Positions 17,161 through 25,966 of a stretch of 64,000 nt of DNA are shown one piece after another. Numbering within the stretch: the first letter of the stretch is position 1; every line of letters starts with the position of its first letter. Origin of the DNA: Mycolicibacterium aubagnense. GTDB lineage: Bacteria > Actinomycetota > Actinomycetes > Mycobacteriales > Mycobacteriaceae. Location of the stretch: assembly GCF_010730955.1 (NCBI RefSeq), contig NZ_AP022577.1, positions 5,704,001-5,768,000 of the forward strand, read 5' to 3'. The notes under the pieces were generated by a model. That model was not told the origin of the DNA and did not search any database. It saw only the letters and a program-made list of their open reading frames with translations. The translations under genes were made by a program, and so were the position numbers.

Positions 17161-17372
17161 GTAGTCGCGCGACGATCAAGCGGCGAGGGACGAGTCGCGT
17201 TGAGGAGTGCGGCACGTTGGTTGTAGTCGCGCGACGATCAAGCGGCGAGGGACGAGTCGCGTTGAGGAGTTCGGCACGTTGGTTGTAGTCGCGCGACGAT
17301 CAAGCGGCGAGGGACGAGTCGCGTTGAGGAGTGCGGCACGTTGGTTGTAGTCGCGCGACGATCACGCGGCGA
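17161..17372. repeat. 62-bp tandem direct repeat, 3 units plus a partial fourth
   Basis: Units start at 17161, 17223 and 17285, and a 26-nt partial unit starts at 17347. Units 1 and 3 are identical; unit 2 differs by one base (T at 17271), and the partial unit by one (C at 17365). Each unit starts GTAGTCGCGCGACGATC, which contains the palindrome GTCGCGCGAC, and ends GCACGTTGGTT. The period is not a multiple of three and no frame stays open, so it is non-coding. It fills most of the 325-bp gap between the divergent DUF2631 and RHH genes. Confidence 0.95.
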
Positions 17373-17398
17373 AGTGTGACGTCAGACTGACGCTTGCG

Positions 17399-17420
17399 AT
17401 GACACCATTGATGGTGTCAT
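17399..17420 (+). promoter_or_regulatory. Palindromic operator of RHH gene
   Basis: ATGACACCAT (17399-17408) and ATGGTGTCAT (17411-17420) form a perfect 10-bp inverted repeat with a 2-nt centre. A further GTGTCAT half-site overlaps the start codon (17425-17431). CATATT (17418-17423) lies 6 nt before the ATG at 17430 and could be the -10 of a leaderless transcript. This is the layout expected for autorepression by the ribbon-helix-helix protein encoded next. Confidence 0.7.
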
Positions 17421-17429
17421 ATTAGTGTC

Positions 17430-17936
17430 ATGGATCTGCAACCGTACGTCGACGGGGTTCGGCTCGAGTTGGAAATTGCTGCCGCCGCCGGTGGTCCTGA
17501 TGCCGCCGAACTCGCCGAACGGCTCGGCGCCCCACTCGACTCCGCCCTGCGGCTGGCACTGCTCGAGGCGCTTTCGGAAGCGGCCGAGCACATCACCCGC
17601 GAGCTGGCCCCCGCTTCTGTCGATGTGCGACTCCGCGGCCGCGACCCGGAATTCGTCGTGACCGGGGTGTCGGCCGATGTCGATCCGAGGGATGAGGCCG
17701 GCGCAGAGTCGGTCCTTGCCGGCGGCGACGCGGGCGTGCCGGCCGGCGATGACGGTGGTACCTGGCGCGTCACTCTCCGGTTGCCCGAGGGGCTGCGCGG
17801 CGGTGTGGACGCCGCGGCGCGACGTGACGGGCTGTCGGTCAATGCCTGGCTGGTTCGCGCAGTCGGTGCCGCCCTCGGCGGACCGACGCCACGTGATCGA
17901 AAGCGTGGCAGCACCGTCACCGGCTGGGTCCGCTGA
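17430..17936 (+). CDS. Ribbon-helix-helix DNA-binding protein
   Basis: In the 168-residue product the C-terminal half carries a clear Arc/HicB-type ribbon-helix-helix: WRVTLRLPEGLRGGVDAAARRDGLSVNAWLVRAVGAAL (about residues 110-147). The N-terminal half is acidic and Ala-rich, with a beta-rich middle, and is not a recognised domain. The strong palindrome over its promoter suggests autoregulation. It is followed 45 bp later by the DUF4097 gene, so the two probably form an operon. It is sometimes annotated as a HicB-like antitoxin; no HicA partner is visible, so I do not call a toxin-antitoxin system. Confidence 0.82.
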   Translation: MDLQPYVDGVRLELEIAAAAGGPDAAELAERLGAPLDSALRLALLEALSEAAEHITRELAPASVDVRLRGRDPEFVVTGVSADVDPRDEAGAESVLAGGDAGVPAGDDGGTWRVTLRLPEGLRGGVDAAARRDGLSVNAWLVRAVGAALGGPTPRDRKRGSTVTGWVR

Positions 17937-17981
17937 CGAAGGCAAGAAGACGAAAACGAAACCCATCGACAGGAGAGAAAA

Positions 17982-18782
17982 ATGCGAACGTTTCCAACGC
18001 CCGACCCCATCACCGCCACCGTTGAACTCGGGGCCGGTTCGGTGCGGATCGCCGCCGCCGAGCGGGCTGACACCGAGGTGCGCGTCACGCCACGCGACCC
18101 GATGCGGGCCGCCGACGTCAAGGCGGCCGAGCAGGCACACATCGATTTCGCGGGCGGCGCGCTGACGGTGATCGTCGGCCGGAAACTGCTGTCGCTGGCC
18201 CGCGGCGCGGTCAACGTCGACATCGAATTGCCGTCGTTGTCCAGGGTCTCGGTCGCGGCGTCGTCGGCTGATCTGGAGGTCGACGGAACCGTCGCGGACT
18301 GCCGATTCAATGCTGCCAGCGGCAGCGCTGCCCTTGCCGATGTACAGGGAAACATCAAGGCCGCCACCGCGTCCGGCGACATCACCGCGCGCCGATTGCT
18401 GGGCAACGCCACCGTGTCGACCGCCTCGGGGAACGTGGCGATCGAAGGTCTGGACGGCAATCTCAAGTTTCAGGCCGCCAGCGGCTCGGCCGCCGTCGGG
18501 ACATTGCGGGGAACTGTGCACAGCCGGACCGCGTCCGGATCGCTGACTGTGGCGGGCGCCGAGTCGGGATCGGTGTCGGCCGCCACCGCGAGTGGCGACG
18601 TCGAGGTCGGTGTCACGCAGGGGACTGCCGCGAACCTCGATTTGGACAGCCGGTCCGGGAACGTGCACAGCGACCTGACGCCCACCGCGGGCCCCGAGGG
18701 CGACGACCGGCGGTTGGCCGTGCACGCCCGGACCGCCTCGGGGGACATCGCCATCCGGCGCGCCACGACGGTGCCTGCCTGA
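17982..18782 (+). CDS. DUF4097 beta-helix-like repeat protein
   Basis: The 266-residue protein consists mainly of short repeats built on T/S-A-S-G-D/N/S, spaced about 17-20 residues (for example AATASGDITARRL, VSTASGNVAIEGL, SRTASGSLTVAGA, AATASGDVEVGV). This is typical of DUF4097, which folds as a right-handed beta-solenoid. I see no signal peptide or membrane segment, so it may be cytoplasmic, unlike many DUF4097 proteins. AGGAGAG lies 5 nt before the ATG. Its partner is the RHH gene upstream; the function is unknown. Confidence 0.85.
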   Translation: MRTFPTPDPITATVELGAGSVRIAAAERADTEVRVTPRDPMRAADVKAAEQAHIDFAGGALTVIVGRKLLSLARGAVNVDIELPSLSRVSVAASSADLEVDGTVADCRFNAASGSAALADVQGNIKAATASGDITARRLLGNATVSTASGNVAIEGLDGNLKFQAASGSAAVGTLRGTVHSRTASGSLTVAGAESGSVSAATASGDVEVGVTQGTAANLDLDSRSGNVHSDLTPTAGPEGDDRRLAVHARTASGDIAIRRATTVPA

Positions 18783-18858
18783 CGCGGTTCGCCGTGCCGT
18801 GTTGTTTCACTGCTGATCCCGATGTGCCACCTCCGACGCCGAAGCCCGAGTGGGGCGG

Positions 18859-18864
18859 CACAAT
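18859..18864 (+). promoter_or_regulatory. -10 element of dxr
   Basis: CACAAT lies exactly 6 nt before the GTG at 18871, the leaderless spacing. It supports the shorter dxr start. Confidence 0.45.
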
Positions 18865-18870
18865 GGAGAA

Positions 18871-20031
18871 GTGAGTGAGCGGCTACGAGTCCTGGTGCTC
18901 GGCAGTACCGGGTCGATCGGCACCCAGGCCCTGGAGGTGATCGCCGCCAACCCCGACCGGTTCGAGATCGTCGGTCTGGCGGCCGGCGGCGGCAATGCCG
19001 AACTGCTGGCCCGGCAGCGCGCCGAAACCGGCGTCACCAACATCGCGGTGGCCGACGCGGCTGCGGCCGAGCGCATCGGCGACGTCACCTACGCGGGCGC
19101 CGACGCAGCCACCCGGCTGGTCCAGGAGACCGAGGCGGACGTCGTCCTGAACTCGCTGGTCGGTGCGCTCGGCTTGAAGCCGACGCTGGCCGCGTTGCAC
19201 TCGGGTGCTCGGCTGGCGCTGGCGAACAAGGAATCGCTGGTCGCCGGTGGGCCGCTGGTGCTCAAGGCAGCGCGGCCCGGGCAGATCGTGCCCGTGGACT
19301 CCGAGCATTCGGCGCTGGCCCAGTGCCTGCGGGGCGGTACGCGTGACGAAGTGGCCAGGCTGGTGCTCACCGCCTCGGGCGGGCCGTTCCGGGGCTGGTC
19401 GGCTGCCGCACTGGCGGACGTCACGCCCGAGCAGGCCGGTGCCCACCCGACGTGGTCGATGGGGCCGATGAACACCCTCAACTCGGCATCACTGGTCAAC
19501 AAGGGGCTGGAGCTCATCGAGACCCACCTGTTGTTCGGCATCGATTACGACCGCATCGACGTCGTCGTGCACCCGCAGTCCATCGTGCATTCGATGGTCA
19601 CGTTCACCGACGGCTCGACGCTGGCACAGGCCAGCCCGCCCGACATGAAACTGCCCATCGCGCTCGCACTGGGCTGGCCGGCGCGTGTCCCGGGCGCGGC
19701 GCCGGCCTGCGACTGGACCACGGCGTCGACCTGGGAGTTCGAGCCGCTGGATGACGACGTCTTCCCGGCGGTCCGGCTGGCCCGTGAGGCCGGGACCCGG
19801 GGTGGTTGCCTGACCGCCGTCTACAACGCCGCCAACGAGGAGGCCGCGGAAGCCTTCCTGCAGGGACGTATCGGCTTCCCGGCGATCGTGCGGACGGTGT
19901 CCGACGTGCTGGGCGCTGCGGATCAATGGGCCGCCGAACCCAGTACCGTGGATGACGTACTTGATGCGCAGGATTGGGCCCGGGACCGGGCACGGCGCAT
20001 CATCGCACAGGAGGTTGTGCCCGCCCGATGA
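18871..20031 (+). CDS. dxr: 1-deoxy-D-xylulose 5-phosphate reductoisomerase
   Basis: Dxr converts DOXP to MEP with NADPH, the first committed step of the non-mevalonate isoprenoid pathway. The 386-residue protein shows the NADPH site [15 protein letters not shown], the [11 protein letters not shown] motif, and the substrate/metal region [18 protein letters not shown] and [23 protein letters not shown]. An upstream in-frame GTG at 18850 is possible, but 18871 has a -10 hexamer 6 nt before it. The stop overlaps the rip1 start (ATGATG). Confidence 0.95.
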   Translation: MSERLRVLVLGSTGSIGTQALEVIAANPDRFEIVGLAAGGGNAELLARQRAETGVTNIAVADAAAAERIGDVTYAGADAATRLVQETEADVVLNSLVGALGLKPTLAALHSGARLALANKESLVAGGPLVLKAARPGQIVPVDSEHSALAQCLRGGTRDEVARLVLTASGGPFRGWSAAALADVTPEQAGAHPTWSMGPMNTLNSASLVNKGLELIETHLLFGIDYDRIDVVVHPQSIVHSMVTFTDGSTLAQASPPDMKLPIALALGWPARVPGAAPACDWTTASTWEFEPLDDDVFPAVRLAREAGTRGGCLTAVYNAANEEAAEAFLQGRIGFPAIVRTVSDVLGAADQWAAEPSTVDDVLDAQDWARDRARRIIAQEVVPAR

Positions 20032-21263
20032 TGTTCGTGATCGGCATTGCGCTCTTCGCGCTGGCCATTCTGGTGTCGGTGGCCCTGCACGAGTGCGGCC
20101 ACATGTGGGTGGCCCGGGCCACCGGAATGAAGGTGCGGCGGTACTTCGTCGGCTTCGGCCCGACGTTGTGGTCCACGCACCGGCCCAACCGGCTCGGCAC
20201 CACGGAGTACGGACTCAAGGCCGTGCCGTTGGGCGGCTTCTGCGACATCGCGGGCATGACGTCGGTCGACGAGATCGCGCCCGAGGACGAGCCCCACGCG
20301 ATGTACAAGCAGAAGGTGTGGAAGCGCGTCGCCGTGCTGTTCGCCGGACCCGCGATGAACTTCGTCATCGGACTGGTGCTGATCTACGGCATCGCCGTCA
20401 CGTGGGGCCTGCCCAACCTGCACCCGGCGACCACCGCGGTGATCGGTGAGACCGCTTGTGTGGCACCGCAAATCGCCAAAACGGGGGACAACCCGTTCGG
20501 TCCGTGCCCCCACCCGGGTGCCGGCCCCGCCGCGGCGGCCGGACTGAAGGCCGGGGACACGGTGGTCAAGGTCGGCGGGCAGTCGGTGAGCACGTTCGAG
20601 GAGATGGCGAAGGCCATCCGTGGCCTCAGCGGCGCTGTTCCCGTCGTCTACGAACGCGGCGGCCACACGTTCACCACCACCGTCGACGTCGAGCAGACCC
20701 AACGATTCACCGACAAGGAAGCCGCGACTGCGACACAGGTCGGCGCCATCGGCGTCACCGCTGCGCCGCAGCCCGGACCGACCCACTACAACGTGCTGAC
20801 CGCCGTGCCCGCGACCTTCACCTTTACCGGTGATCTGGCCGTCGAACTGGGCAAGTCGCTGGCGAAGATCCCGACCAAGGTCGGTGCGCTGATCCATTCG
20901 ATCGGCGGCGGCGAGCGCGACAAGGAAACCCCGATCAGTGTGGTCGGGGCCAGCATCATCGGCGGCGACACCGTCGACCACGGGTTGTGGGTGATGTTCT
21001 GGTTCTTCCTGGCGCAGCTGAACTTCGTCCTGGGCGCGGTGAACCTGCTCCCGCTGCTGCCGTTCGACGGCGGACACATCGCGGTCGCGGTGTTCGAGAA
21101 GCTGCGCAATATGATTCGCGCGTCCCGCGGCAAAGTCGCCGCGGCGCCGGTGAACTACCTCAAGCTGATGCCTGCCACCTATCTGGTGCTGGTCGTGATC
21201 GGTGGCTACATGCTGCTGACGGTGACGGCTGATCTTGTGAACCCCATTCGAATCTTCCAGTAG
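20028..21263 (+). CDS. rip1: Site-2 intramembrane metalloprotease Rip1
   Basis: Rip1 cleaves membrane-bound anti-sigma factors (such as RsmA, RskA and RslA in M. tuberculosis), controlling cell-envelope regulons. The 411-residue product has the zinc motif HECGH (H21-H25) in its first membrane helix, a PDZ domain in the middle (about residues 165-250, [22 protein letters not shown]), and the third zinc ligand in [12 protein letters not shown]. The ATG at 20028 gives the same residue numbering of H21 that I recall for M. tuberculosis Rip1. It overlaps dxr by 4 nt and is followed by ispG. Confidence 0.95.
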   Translation: MMFVIGIALFALAILVSVALHECGHMWVARATGMKVRRYFVGFGPTLWSTHRPNRLGTTEYGLKAVPLGGFCDIAGMTSVDEIAPEDEPHAMYKQKVWKRVAVLFAGPAMNFVIGLVLIYGIAVTWGLPNLHPATTAVIGETACVAPQIAKTGDNPFGPCPHPGAGPAAAAGLKAGDTVVKVGGQSVSTFEEMAKAIRGLSGAVPVVYERGGHTFTTTVDVEQTQRFTDKEAATATQVGAIGVTAAPQPGPTHYNVLTAVPATFTFTGDLAVELGKSLAKIPTKVGALIHSIGGGERDKETPISVVGASIIGGDTVDHGLWVMFWFFLAQLNFVLGAVNLLPLLPFDGGHIAVAVFEKLRNMIRASRGKVAAAPVNYLKLMPATYLVLVVIGGYMLLTVTADLVNPIRIFQ

Positions 21264-21272
21264 GAGACCGTG

Positions 21273-22439
21273 ATGACCTCCATCGGTTTGGGTATGCCGG
21301 GCGTCGGCAGTGAGCCGCCGGCACCGCCGACACTTGCGCCCCGTCGCAAGACCCGCCAGCTGATGGTGCGCGACGTCGGCATCGGCAGCGATTACCCGAT
21401 CGCGGTGCAGTCGATGTGCACCACCAAGACCCACGACGTCAACGCCACGCTGCAGCAGATCGCCGAGCTGACCGCGTCGGGCTGTGACATCGTCCGCGTG
21501 GCCTGTCCGCGACAGGAAGACGCCGACGCGCTGGCCGAGATCGCCCGCCACAGCCAGATCCCGGTGATCGCCGACATCCACTTCCAGCCCAAGTACATCT
21601 TCGCGGCCATCGACGCCGGATGCGCCGCGGTGCGCGTGAACCCGGGCAACATCAAGGAGTTCGACGGCCGGGTCAAGGAAGTCGCCAAGGCCGCCGGTGC
21701 CGCGGGCATCCCGATCCGCATCGGCGTCAACGCCGGTTCGCTCGACCCGCGGTTGCTCGAGAAGTACGGCAAGGCCACCCCGGAGGCGCTCGTCGAGTCG
21801 GCGCTGTGGGAGGCCTCGCTGTTCGAGGAGCACGGCTTCGGCGACATCAAGATCAGCGTCAAGCACAACGATCCGGTGATCATGGTGGAGGCCTACCGGC
21901 AGCTCGCCGCCAAGTGCGACTACCCGCTGCACCTGGGCGTGACCGAGGCCGGCCCCGCCTTCCAGGGCACCATCAAGAGTGCCGTCGCCTTCGGGGCGCT
22001 GCTGAGCGAGGGCATCGGCGACACCATCCGGGTGTCGCTGTCCGCGCCGCCCGTCGAAGAGGTCAAGGTCGGCAACCAGATTCTGGAGTCGCTGAACCTG
22101 CGCCCGCGCGGCCTGGAGATCGTGTCCTGCCCGTCGTGCGGTCGTGCCCAGGTGGACGTCTACAAGCTGGCCAACGCGGTCTCGGCGGGCCTCGACGGGC
22201 TCGACGTGCCGTTGCGGGTCGCGGTGATGGGCTGCGTGGTCAACGGACCGGGCGAGGCGCGCGAGGCGGACCTCGGCGTGGCGTCCGGCAATGGCAAGGG
22301 CCAGATTTTCGTGCGCGGCCAGGTCATCAAGACTGTGCCCGAGTCCCAGATCGTCGAGACCCTGATCGAGGAGGCCATGCGAATCGCGGCCGAGTCCGGC
22401 ACCGATACGAGCGGTTCGCCCGTCGTGACCGTAAGCTGA
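21273..22439 (+). CDS. ispG: 4-hydroxy-3-methylbut-2-enyl-diphosphate synthase
   Basis: IspG (GcpE) is the 4Fe-4S enzyme that converts MEcPP to HMBPP, a late step of the MEP pathway. The 388-residue protein has the TIM-barrel part with [26 protein letters not shown] and VRVNPGNIK, and the cluster cysteines in SCPSCGR and [16 protein letters not shown] (21262-21266) is 6 nt before the ATG at 21273, which I prefer over the in-frame GTG at 21270. It lies 9 nt after rip1, so dxr, rip1 and ispG form one operon. Confidence 0.97.
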   Translation: MTSIGLGMPGVGSEPPAPPTLAPRRKTRQLMVRDVGIGSDYPIAVQSMCTTKTHDVNATLQQIAELTASGCDIVRVACPRQEDADALAEIARHSQIPVIADIHFQPKYIFAAIDAGCAAVRVNPGNIKEFDGRVKEVAKAAGAAGIPIRIGVNAGSLDPRLLEKYGKATPEALVESALWEASLFEEHGFGDIKISVKHNDPVIMVEAYRQLAAKCDYPLHLGVTEAGPAFQGTIKSAVAFGALLSEGIGDTIRVSLSAPPVEEVKVGNQILESLNLRPRGLEIVSCPSCGRAQVDVYKLANAVSAGLDGLDVPLRVAVMGCVVNGPGEAREADLGVASGNGKGQIFVRGQVIKTVPESQIVETLIEEAMRIAAESGTDTSGSPVVTVS

Positions 22440-22449
22440 GCACGCACCT

Positions 22450-22465
22450 TGTGACTCCGGTCACC
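22450..22465 (+). promoter_or_regulatory. Candidate CRP-type site
   Basis: TGTGACTCCGGTCACC matches the TGTGA-N6-TCACA pattern of CRP-family sites with one mismatch. It lies just after the ispG stop and 49 bp before the acetyltransferase start, in the right place to control that gene. Binding is not shown by the sequence. Confidence 0.35.
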
Positions 22466-22513
22466 CAGCGCGCCCAGTAACCGCATCAGTCACACACACA
22501 AGAAGGTCGGTGA

Positions 22514-23368
22514 ATGTCGGCACCTCCGCTGTTCCGGATCGCAGATGCGCGCCGGATATCTGTGGTGCGCGAAGTCGCCCAGGTGCAGCAGGTCTTCGAC
22601 CAGGACCCGGTGGGCACCTGCATGGTGGCCGCCCGGGTCGGCGATCACGGCCTTGATCCGGTGGCGATCGGTGGCGAACTGTGGACCCGCAGCCTGCCCA
22701 CCGAATCGCTGTGCTTCGCCGGCGTGAATCTGATCCCGATGCGGGGGACCGCGGCCGACATGATGGTCTTCGCCGACAAGGTGATGAGCGCGCCGCGGCG
22801 GTGTTCGTCGTTGGTGGGCCGCGCCGAGTTGGTGCTGCCGATGTGGCAGCAACTGGCCCAGGTGTGGGGCCCGGCCCGCGAGGTTCGGGACTGCCAGCCG
22901 CTGCTGACGCTGTCCGACGCTCCGCAGTGCGCGCTCGATCCTGCGGTGCGCCCGGTCCGAATGGACGAGCTGGACGCGTATGTCGTTGCGGCAGTGGACA
23001 TGTTCATCGGCGAGGTGGGGGTGGACCCGCGCATGGGCGACGGCGGTCGCGGTTACCGGCGCCGGTTGGCGGGGCTGATCGCCGCCGGCCGGGCCTGGGC
23101 GCGGTTCGAGGACGGCCAGGTCGTGTTCAAGGCCGAGATCGGGGCGCAGACGTCGCGGGTCGGTCAGATCCAGGGCGTGTGGGTGCATCCGGATCGGCGT
23201 GGACACGGTCTCGGTGCGGCGGGTACGGCGACCCTGGCGTCGGCGGTGCTGCGCAGCGGGCGGACCCCCAGCCTCTACGTCAACGATTTCAACGCCCCGG
23301 CCCGCGCCATCTACCGGCGCATCGGGTTCAACCAGTTGGGCACCTACGCAACGGTGTTGATGGACTGA
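22514..23368 (+). CDS. GNAT-family N-acetyltransferase (Rv2867c type)
   Basis: The 284-residue protein has an N-terminal DUF4081-like half and a C-terminal GNAT domain: VGQIQGVWVHPDRRGHGLGAAGTATLAS is the acetyl-CoA binding motif A (about residues 215-245), followed by SLYVNDFNAPARAIYRRIGF. The substrate is unknown. AAGGTCGG precedes the ATG. It follows ispG by 74 bp with a CRP-like palindrome in between, and precedes the penicillin-binding lipoprotein, the same neighbourhood as in M. tuberculosis. Confidence 0.88.
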   Translation: MSAPPLFRIADARRISVVREVAQVQQVFDQDPVGTCMVAARVGDHGLDPVAIGGELWTRSLPTESLCFAGVNLIPMRGTAADMMVFADKVMSAPRRCSSLVGRAELVLPMWQQLAQVWGPAREVRDCQPLLTLSDAPQCALDPAVRPVRMDELDAYVVAAVDMFIGEVGVDPRMGDGGRGYRRRLAGLIAAGRAWARFEDGQVVFKAEIGAQTSRVGQIQGVWVHPDRRGHGLGAAGTATLASAVLRSGRTPSLYVNDFNAPARAIYRRIGFNQLGTYATVLMD

Positions 23369-23395
23369 CGCCCGCGCTGCGTGCGCGGCCTCACA

Positions 23396-23414
23396 CCGGA
23401 CGTCGTGCGTCCGG
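23396..23414 (+). terminator. Hairpin after acetyltransferase gene
   Basis: CCGGACG (23396-23402) pairs with CGTCCGG (23408-23414) around a 5-nt loop, 28 nt after the stop. There is no T-run. It may be the end of the dxr-rip1-ispG-GNAT transcript. Confidence 0.45.
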
Positions 23415-23492
23415 GTGCTCACAAAACTGTCACGGTTACGTCTCGGTGTGCCTCCGCACTACTTGCTTGTCACACTTCTAACATCAGCCCCA

Positions 23493-25307
23493 ATGGCAAC
23501 GCACACATCATCCGTTTCTCGCTCGGCCGTGTTGTTGTCGGTGGTGGCGGTCGCAGGAGCGATGACGGCCTGCACCCCGAAACCCAACGGCCCCGAGCCC
23601 ACCGCGCAGGCGTTCTTCGCCGCCCTCGGCCGCGGGGACACCGGCGCCGCCGCCGACCTGTCCGACAAGCCCAATGACGCACGCACCGCGATCAACCAGG
23701 CCTGGGCCGGCCTGCAGGCGACCAAACTCGACGCGCAGGTGCTCGGCTCCAAGTACACCCAGGACACCGGCAAGATCACCTACCGGTACACGTGGCACCT
23801 GCCCAAGGACCGCACCTGGTCCTACACCGGCCAGCTCAACATGATCCGGCAGGACAACCGGTGGCAAGTGCGTTGGGGCAGTACCGATCTGCACCCGAAC
23901 CTGGGGGAGCACCAGAGCTTCCAGCTGCGCGCCGACCAGCCCGTTCGGGCCTCGGTCAACGAGCTCGGCGGCAGCAACGTTCTGGTACCCGGGTATCACT
24001 ACAACTACGCGCTCAATGCACGTTCGGCCGCCGGTGACCTGATGCGGACCTCTCGCGTGGTCGCCGACGTGCTGCGACAGTTCGACAACACCATGGACGC
24101 CCAGCGGCTCGCGGAGCAGGCCAGCTCGTCCACCGGACCGCTGAACCTGATCACCCTGCGACGCGAGGACAACGACAAGGTGTCGGGGGCGCTCGGCCAT
24201 CTGCCGGGCGTGGTGATCACCCCGCAGCCGGAGATGGTGCCCACCGATCCCCGCTTCGCGCCGGCCATCGTCACCGAGGTCAAGAAGCAGGTGGCCGATC
24301 AGCTCGTCGGTCAATCCGGCTGGCGCGTGGTGAGCGTCAACCAGAACGGCGCCGACATCGACGTCCTCAACGAGGTGCCGGGCAAGCCGGCCCCGTCGAT
24401 CACCATCAGCCTGGACCGCAACGTGCAGAACGCCGCTCAGGATGCGGTGAACATGGTGGGCCGCAAGGCGATGATCGTCGCGATCAAGCCCTCGACCGGT
24501 GAAATCCTGGCCGTCGCGCAGAACGCCGCCGCCGATGTCGACGGCCCGACGGCCACCATGGGTCTGTACCCGCCCGGGTCGACGTTCAAGATGGTCACCG
24601 CCGGTGCCGCCATCGAAACCGACTTGGCCGGACCCAACACGCTGCTGGGTTGCCCCGGCACCATCGACATCGGGCAGCGGACCATCCCGAACTACGACCG
24701 GTTCGACCTCGGCGTGGTGCCGATGTCCAAGGCATTCGCCAACTCGTGCAACACCACCTTCGCCGAGCTTGCCAGCCGGATGGCGCCACGAGCCCTCACC
24801 AACGCCGCGGCGCAGTACGGGATCGGCGCCGACTACCAGGTCGCCGGCATCGACACCGTCACCGGAAAGGTGCCGCCCACGGTGAACCTCGCCGAGCGCA
24901 CCGAGGACGGCTTTGGTCAGGGCAAGGTCCTGGTCAGCCCGTTCGGAATGGCACTGGCGGCGGCCACCGTCGCGGCCGGCAAGACACCCCTGCCGCAGCT
25001 GATCGAGGGCCGTCCGACCACAGTGTCGGGCAACACCGCGGCGATCAGCTCGAAGATGCTCGACGGGCTGAGGCCCATGATGCAGCTGGTGGTGACCAAC
25101 GGCACCGCCAAGGACCTGCGCGGCAGCGGTGACGTGCGCGGGAAGACCGGTGAAGCCGAATTCCAGGGCGGCTCGCACGCCTGGTTCGCCGGCTACCGCG
25201 GCGATATGGCCTTCGCGGCCCTGATCGTCGGCGGTGGCGGATCGGAGACCGCGGTCCGCATGTGCCGCGACATGTTCAAGGGACTGCCACCCGACTATCT
25301 CGCCTGA
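23493..25307 (+). CDS. Penicillin-binding lipoprotein (class B PBP, Rv2864c type)
   Basis: This is a D,D-transpeptidase that cross-links peptidoglycan outside the membrane. The 604-residue protein has a lipobox MTAC, an NTF2/MecA-N-like domain (about 35-150), a dimerization region, and the transpeptidase domain with STFK (S363), SCN (S418-N420) and KTG (K551). M. tuberculosis Rv2864c has nearly the same length. I chose the ATG at 23493 because it starts a good lipoprotein signal, and TAACAT (23479-23484) lies 8 nt upstream as a probable -10. Confidence 0.93.
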   Translation: MATHTSSVSRSAVLLSVVAVAGAMTACTPKPNGPEPTAQAFFAALGRGDTGAAADLSDKPNDARTAINQAWAGLQATKLDAQVLGSKYTQDTGKITYRYTWHLPKDRTWSYTGQLNMIRQDNRWQVRWGSTDLHPNLGEHQSFQLRADQPVRASVNELGGSNVLVPGYHYNYALNARSAAGDLMRTSRVVADVLRQFDNTMDAQRLAEQASSSTGPLNLITLRREDNDKVSGALGHLPGVVITPQPEMVPTDPRFAPAIVTEVKKQVADQLVGQSGWRVVSVNQNGADIDVLNEVPGKPAPSITISLDRNVQNAAQDAVNMVGRKAMIVAIKPSTGEILAVAQNAAADVDGPTATMGLYPPGSTFKMVTAGAAIETDLAGPNTLLGCPGTIDIGQRTIPNYDRFDLGVVPMSKAFANSCNTTFAELASRMAPRALTNAAAQYGIGADYQVAGIDTVTGKVPPTVNLAERTEDGFGQGKVLVSPFGMALAAATVAAGKTPLPQLIEGRPTTVSGNTAAISSKMLDGLRPMMQLVVTNGTAKDLRGSGDVRGKTGEAEFQGGSHAWFAGYRGDMAFAALIVGGGGSETAVRMCRDMFKGLPPDYLA

Positions 25308-25347
25308 CCCCGGTAACTCCGCTCCTGCCGACCGCACCAGGCCTGAG

Positions 25348-25353
25348 TAACCT
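25348..25353 (+). promoter_or_regulatory. -10 element of DUF1707 gene
   Basis: TAACCT is followed by exactly 6 nt and then the GTG start at 25360, a leaderless promoter layout. Confidence 0.55.
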
Positions 25354-25359
25354 GTTTGG

Positions 25360-25944
25360 GTGACCAACAGCGACGAGATCGCGGTCTTGCGCGTCTCCGA
25401 CGCCGACCGCAACGGCACGCTCCGGCGGCTGCACAACGCGGTGGCTCTGGGGCTCATCGACATGAACGAGTTCTCCGAGCGGTCCGCGCTGGTCGCCCTC
25501 GCCCGGCAACAGGCCGAGCTGGCGGTGCTGGTCGGCGATCTGCCCGCGCCCAACGCCATCGTGACGGCCTCGGCCGACCGCGTCGAGCTGCGCGGGGTCA
25601 TGGGGTCGCTGAAGCGGCAGGGTGAGTGGGTCGTGCCGACCCGGCTTGCGCTGGTCCGCCGCGTCGGCTCGATCGACCTGGACCTCACCCGTGCCCGATT
25701 CGGCGGGCCCATCGTGGTCATCGAACTCGATCTCAAGTTCAGCTCCCTTGACCTTCGGCTACCCGAAGGCGCCAGCGCATCCATCGACGACGTCGAGGTG
25801 GCTGTCGGCAGTGCCACCGACCACCGCAAGGACGCGCCCGCCGACGGCACCCCGCACGTCATCCTGACCGGGCGGGTGCTCTTTGGGTCGGTCGACATCC
25901 GGGGACCGCGCCGGGGCTTGTTCGGGCGCGGCGACCGCGGCTAG
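25360..25944 (+). CDS. DUF1707-domain protein
   Basis: The 194-residue protein begins with a DUF1707 (SHOCT-like) domain: RVSDADRNGTLRRLHNAVALGLIDMNEFSERSALVALARQQAEL. It is followed by a beta-rich part (IDLDLTRARFGGPIVVIELDLKFSSLDLRLPEG) resembling the cell-wall-active-antibiotic-response C-terminal fold. No membrane segment is visible. The function is unknown. The GTG start is supported by a -10 hexamer at leaderless distance. It sits between the PBP gene and map, as in related mycobacteria. Confidence 0.85.
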   Translation: MTNSDEIAVLRVSDADRNGTLRRLHNAVALGLIDMNEFSERSALVALARQQAELAVLVGDLPAPNAIVTASADRVELRGVMGSLKRQGEWVVPTRLALVRRVGSIDLDLTRARFGGPIVVIELDLKFSSLDLRLPEGASASIDDVEVAVGSATDHRKDAPADGTPHVILTGRVLFGSVDIRGPRRGLFGRGDRG

Positions 25945-25954
25945 CCGCGCTCGC

Positions 25955-25960
25955 TAAGCT
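25955..25960 (+). promoter_or_regulatory. -10 element of map
   Basis: TAAGCT is followed by GGGACA and the ATG at 25967, a 6-nt spacer that fits a leaderless transcript. Confidence 0.55.
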
Positions 25961-25966
25961 GGGACA

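Noticed and set aside
17161..17372. CRISPR array
   Set aside because: The 62-bp units abut directly with no variable spacers, and no cas genes are nearby. It is a tandem repeat.
17430..18782. HicAB-type toxin-antitoxin system
   Set aside because: The RHH domain is present but no HicA-like double-stranded RNA-binding toxin is encoded; the partner is a DUF4097 repeat protein.
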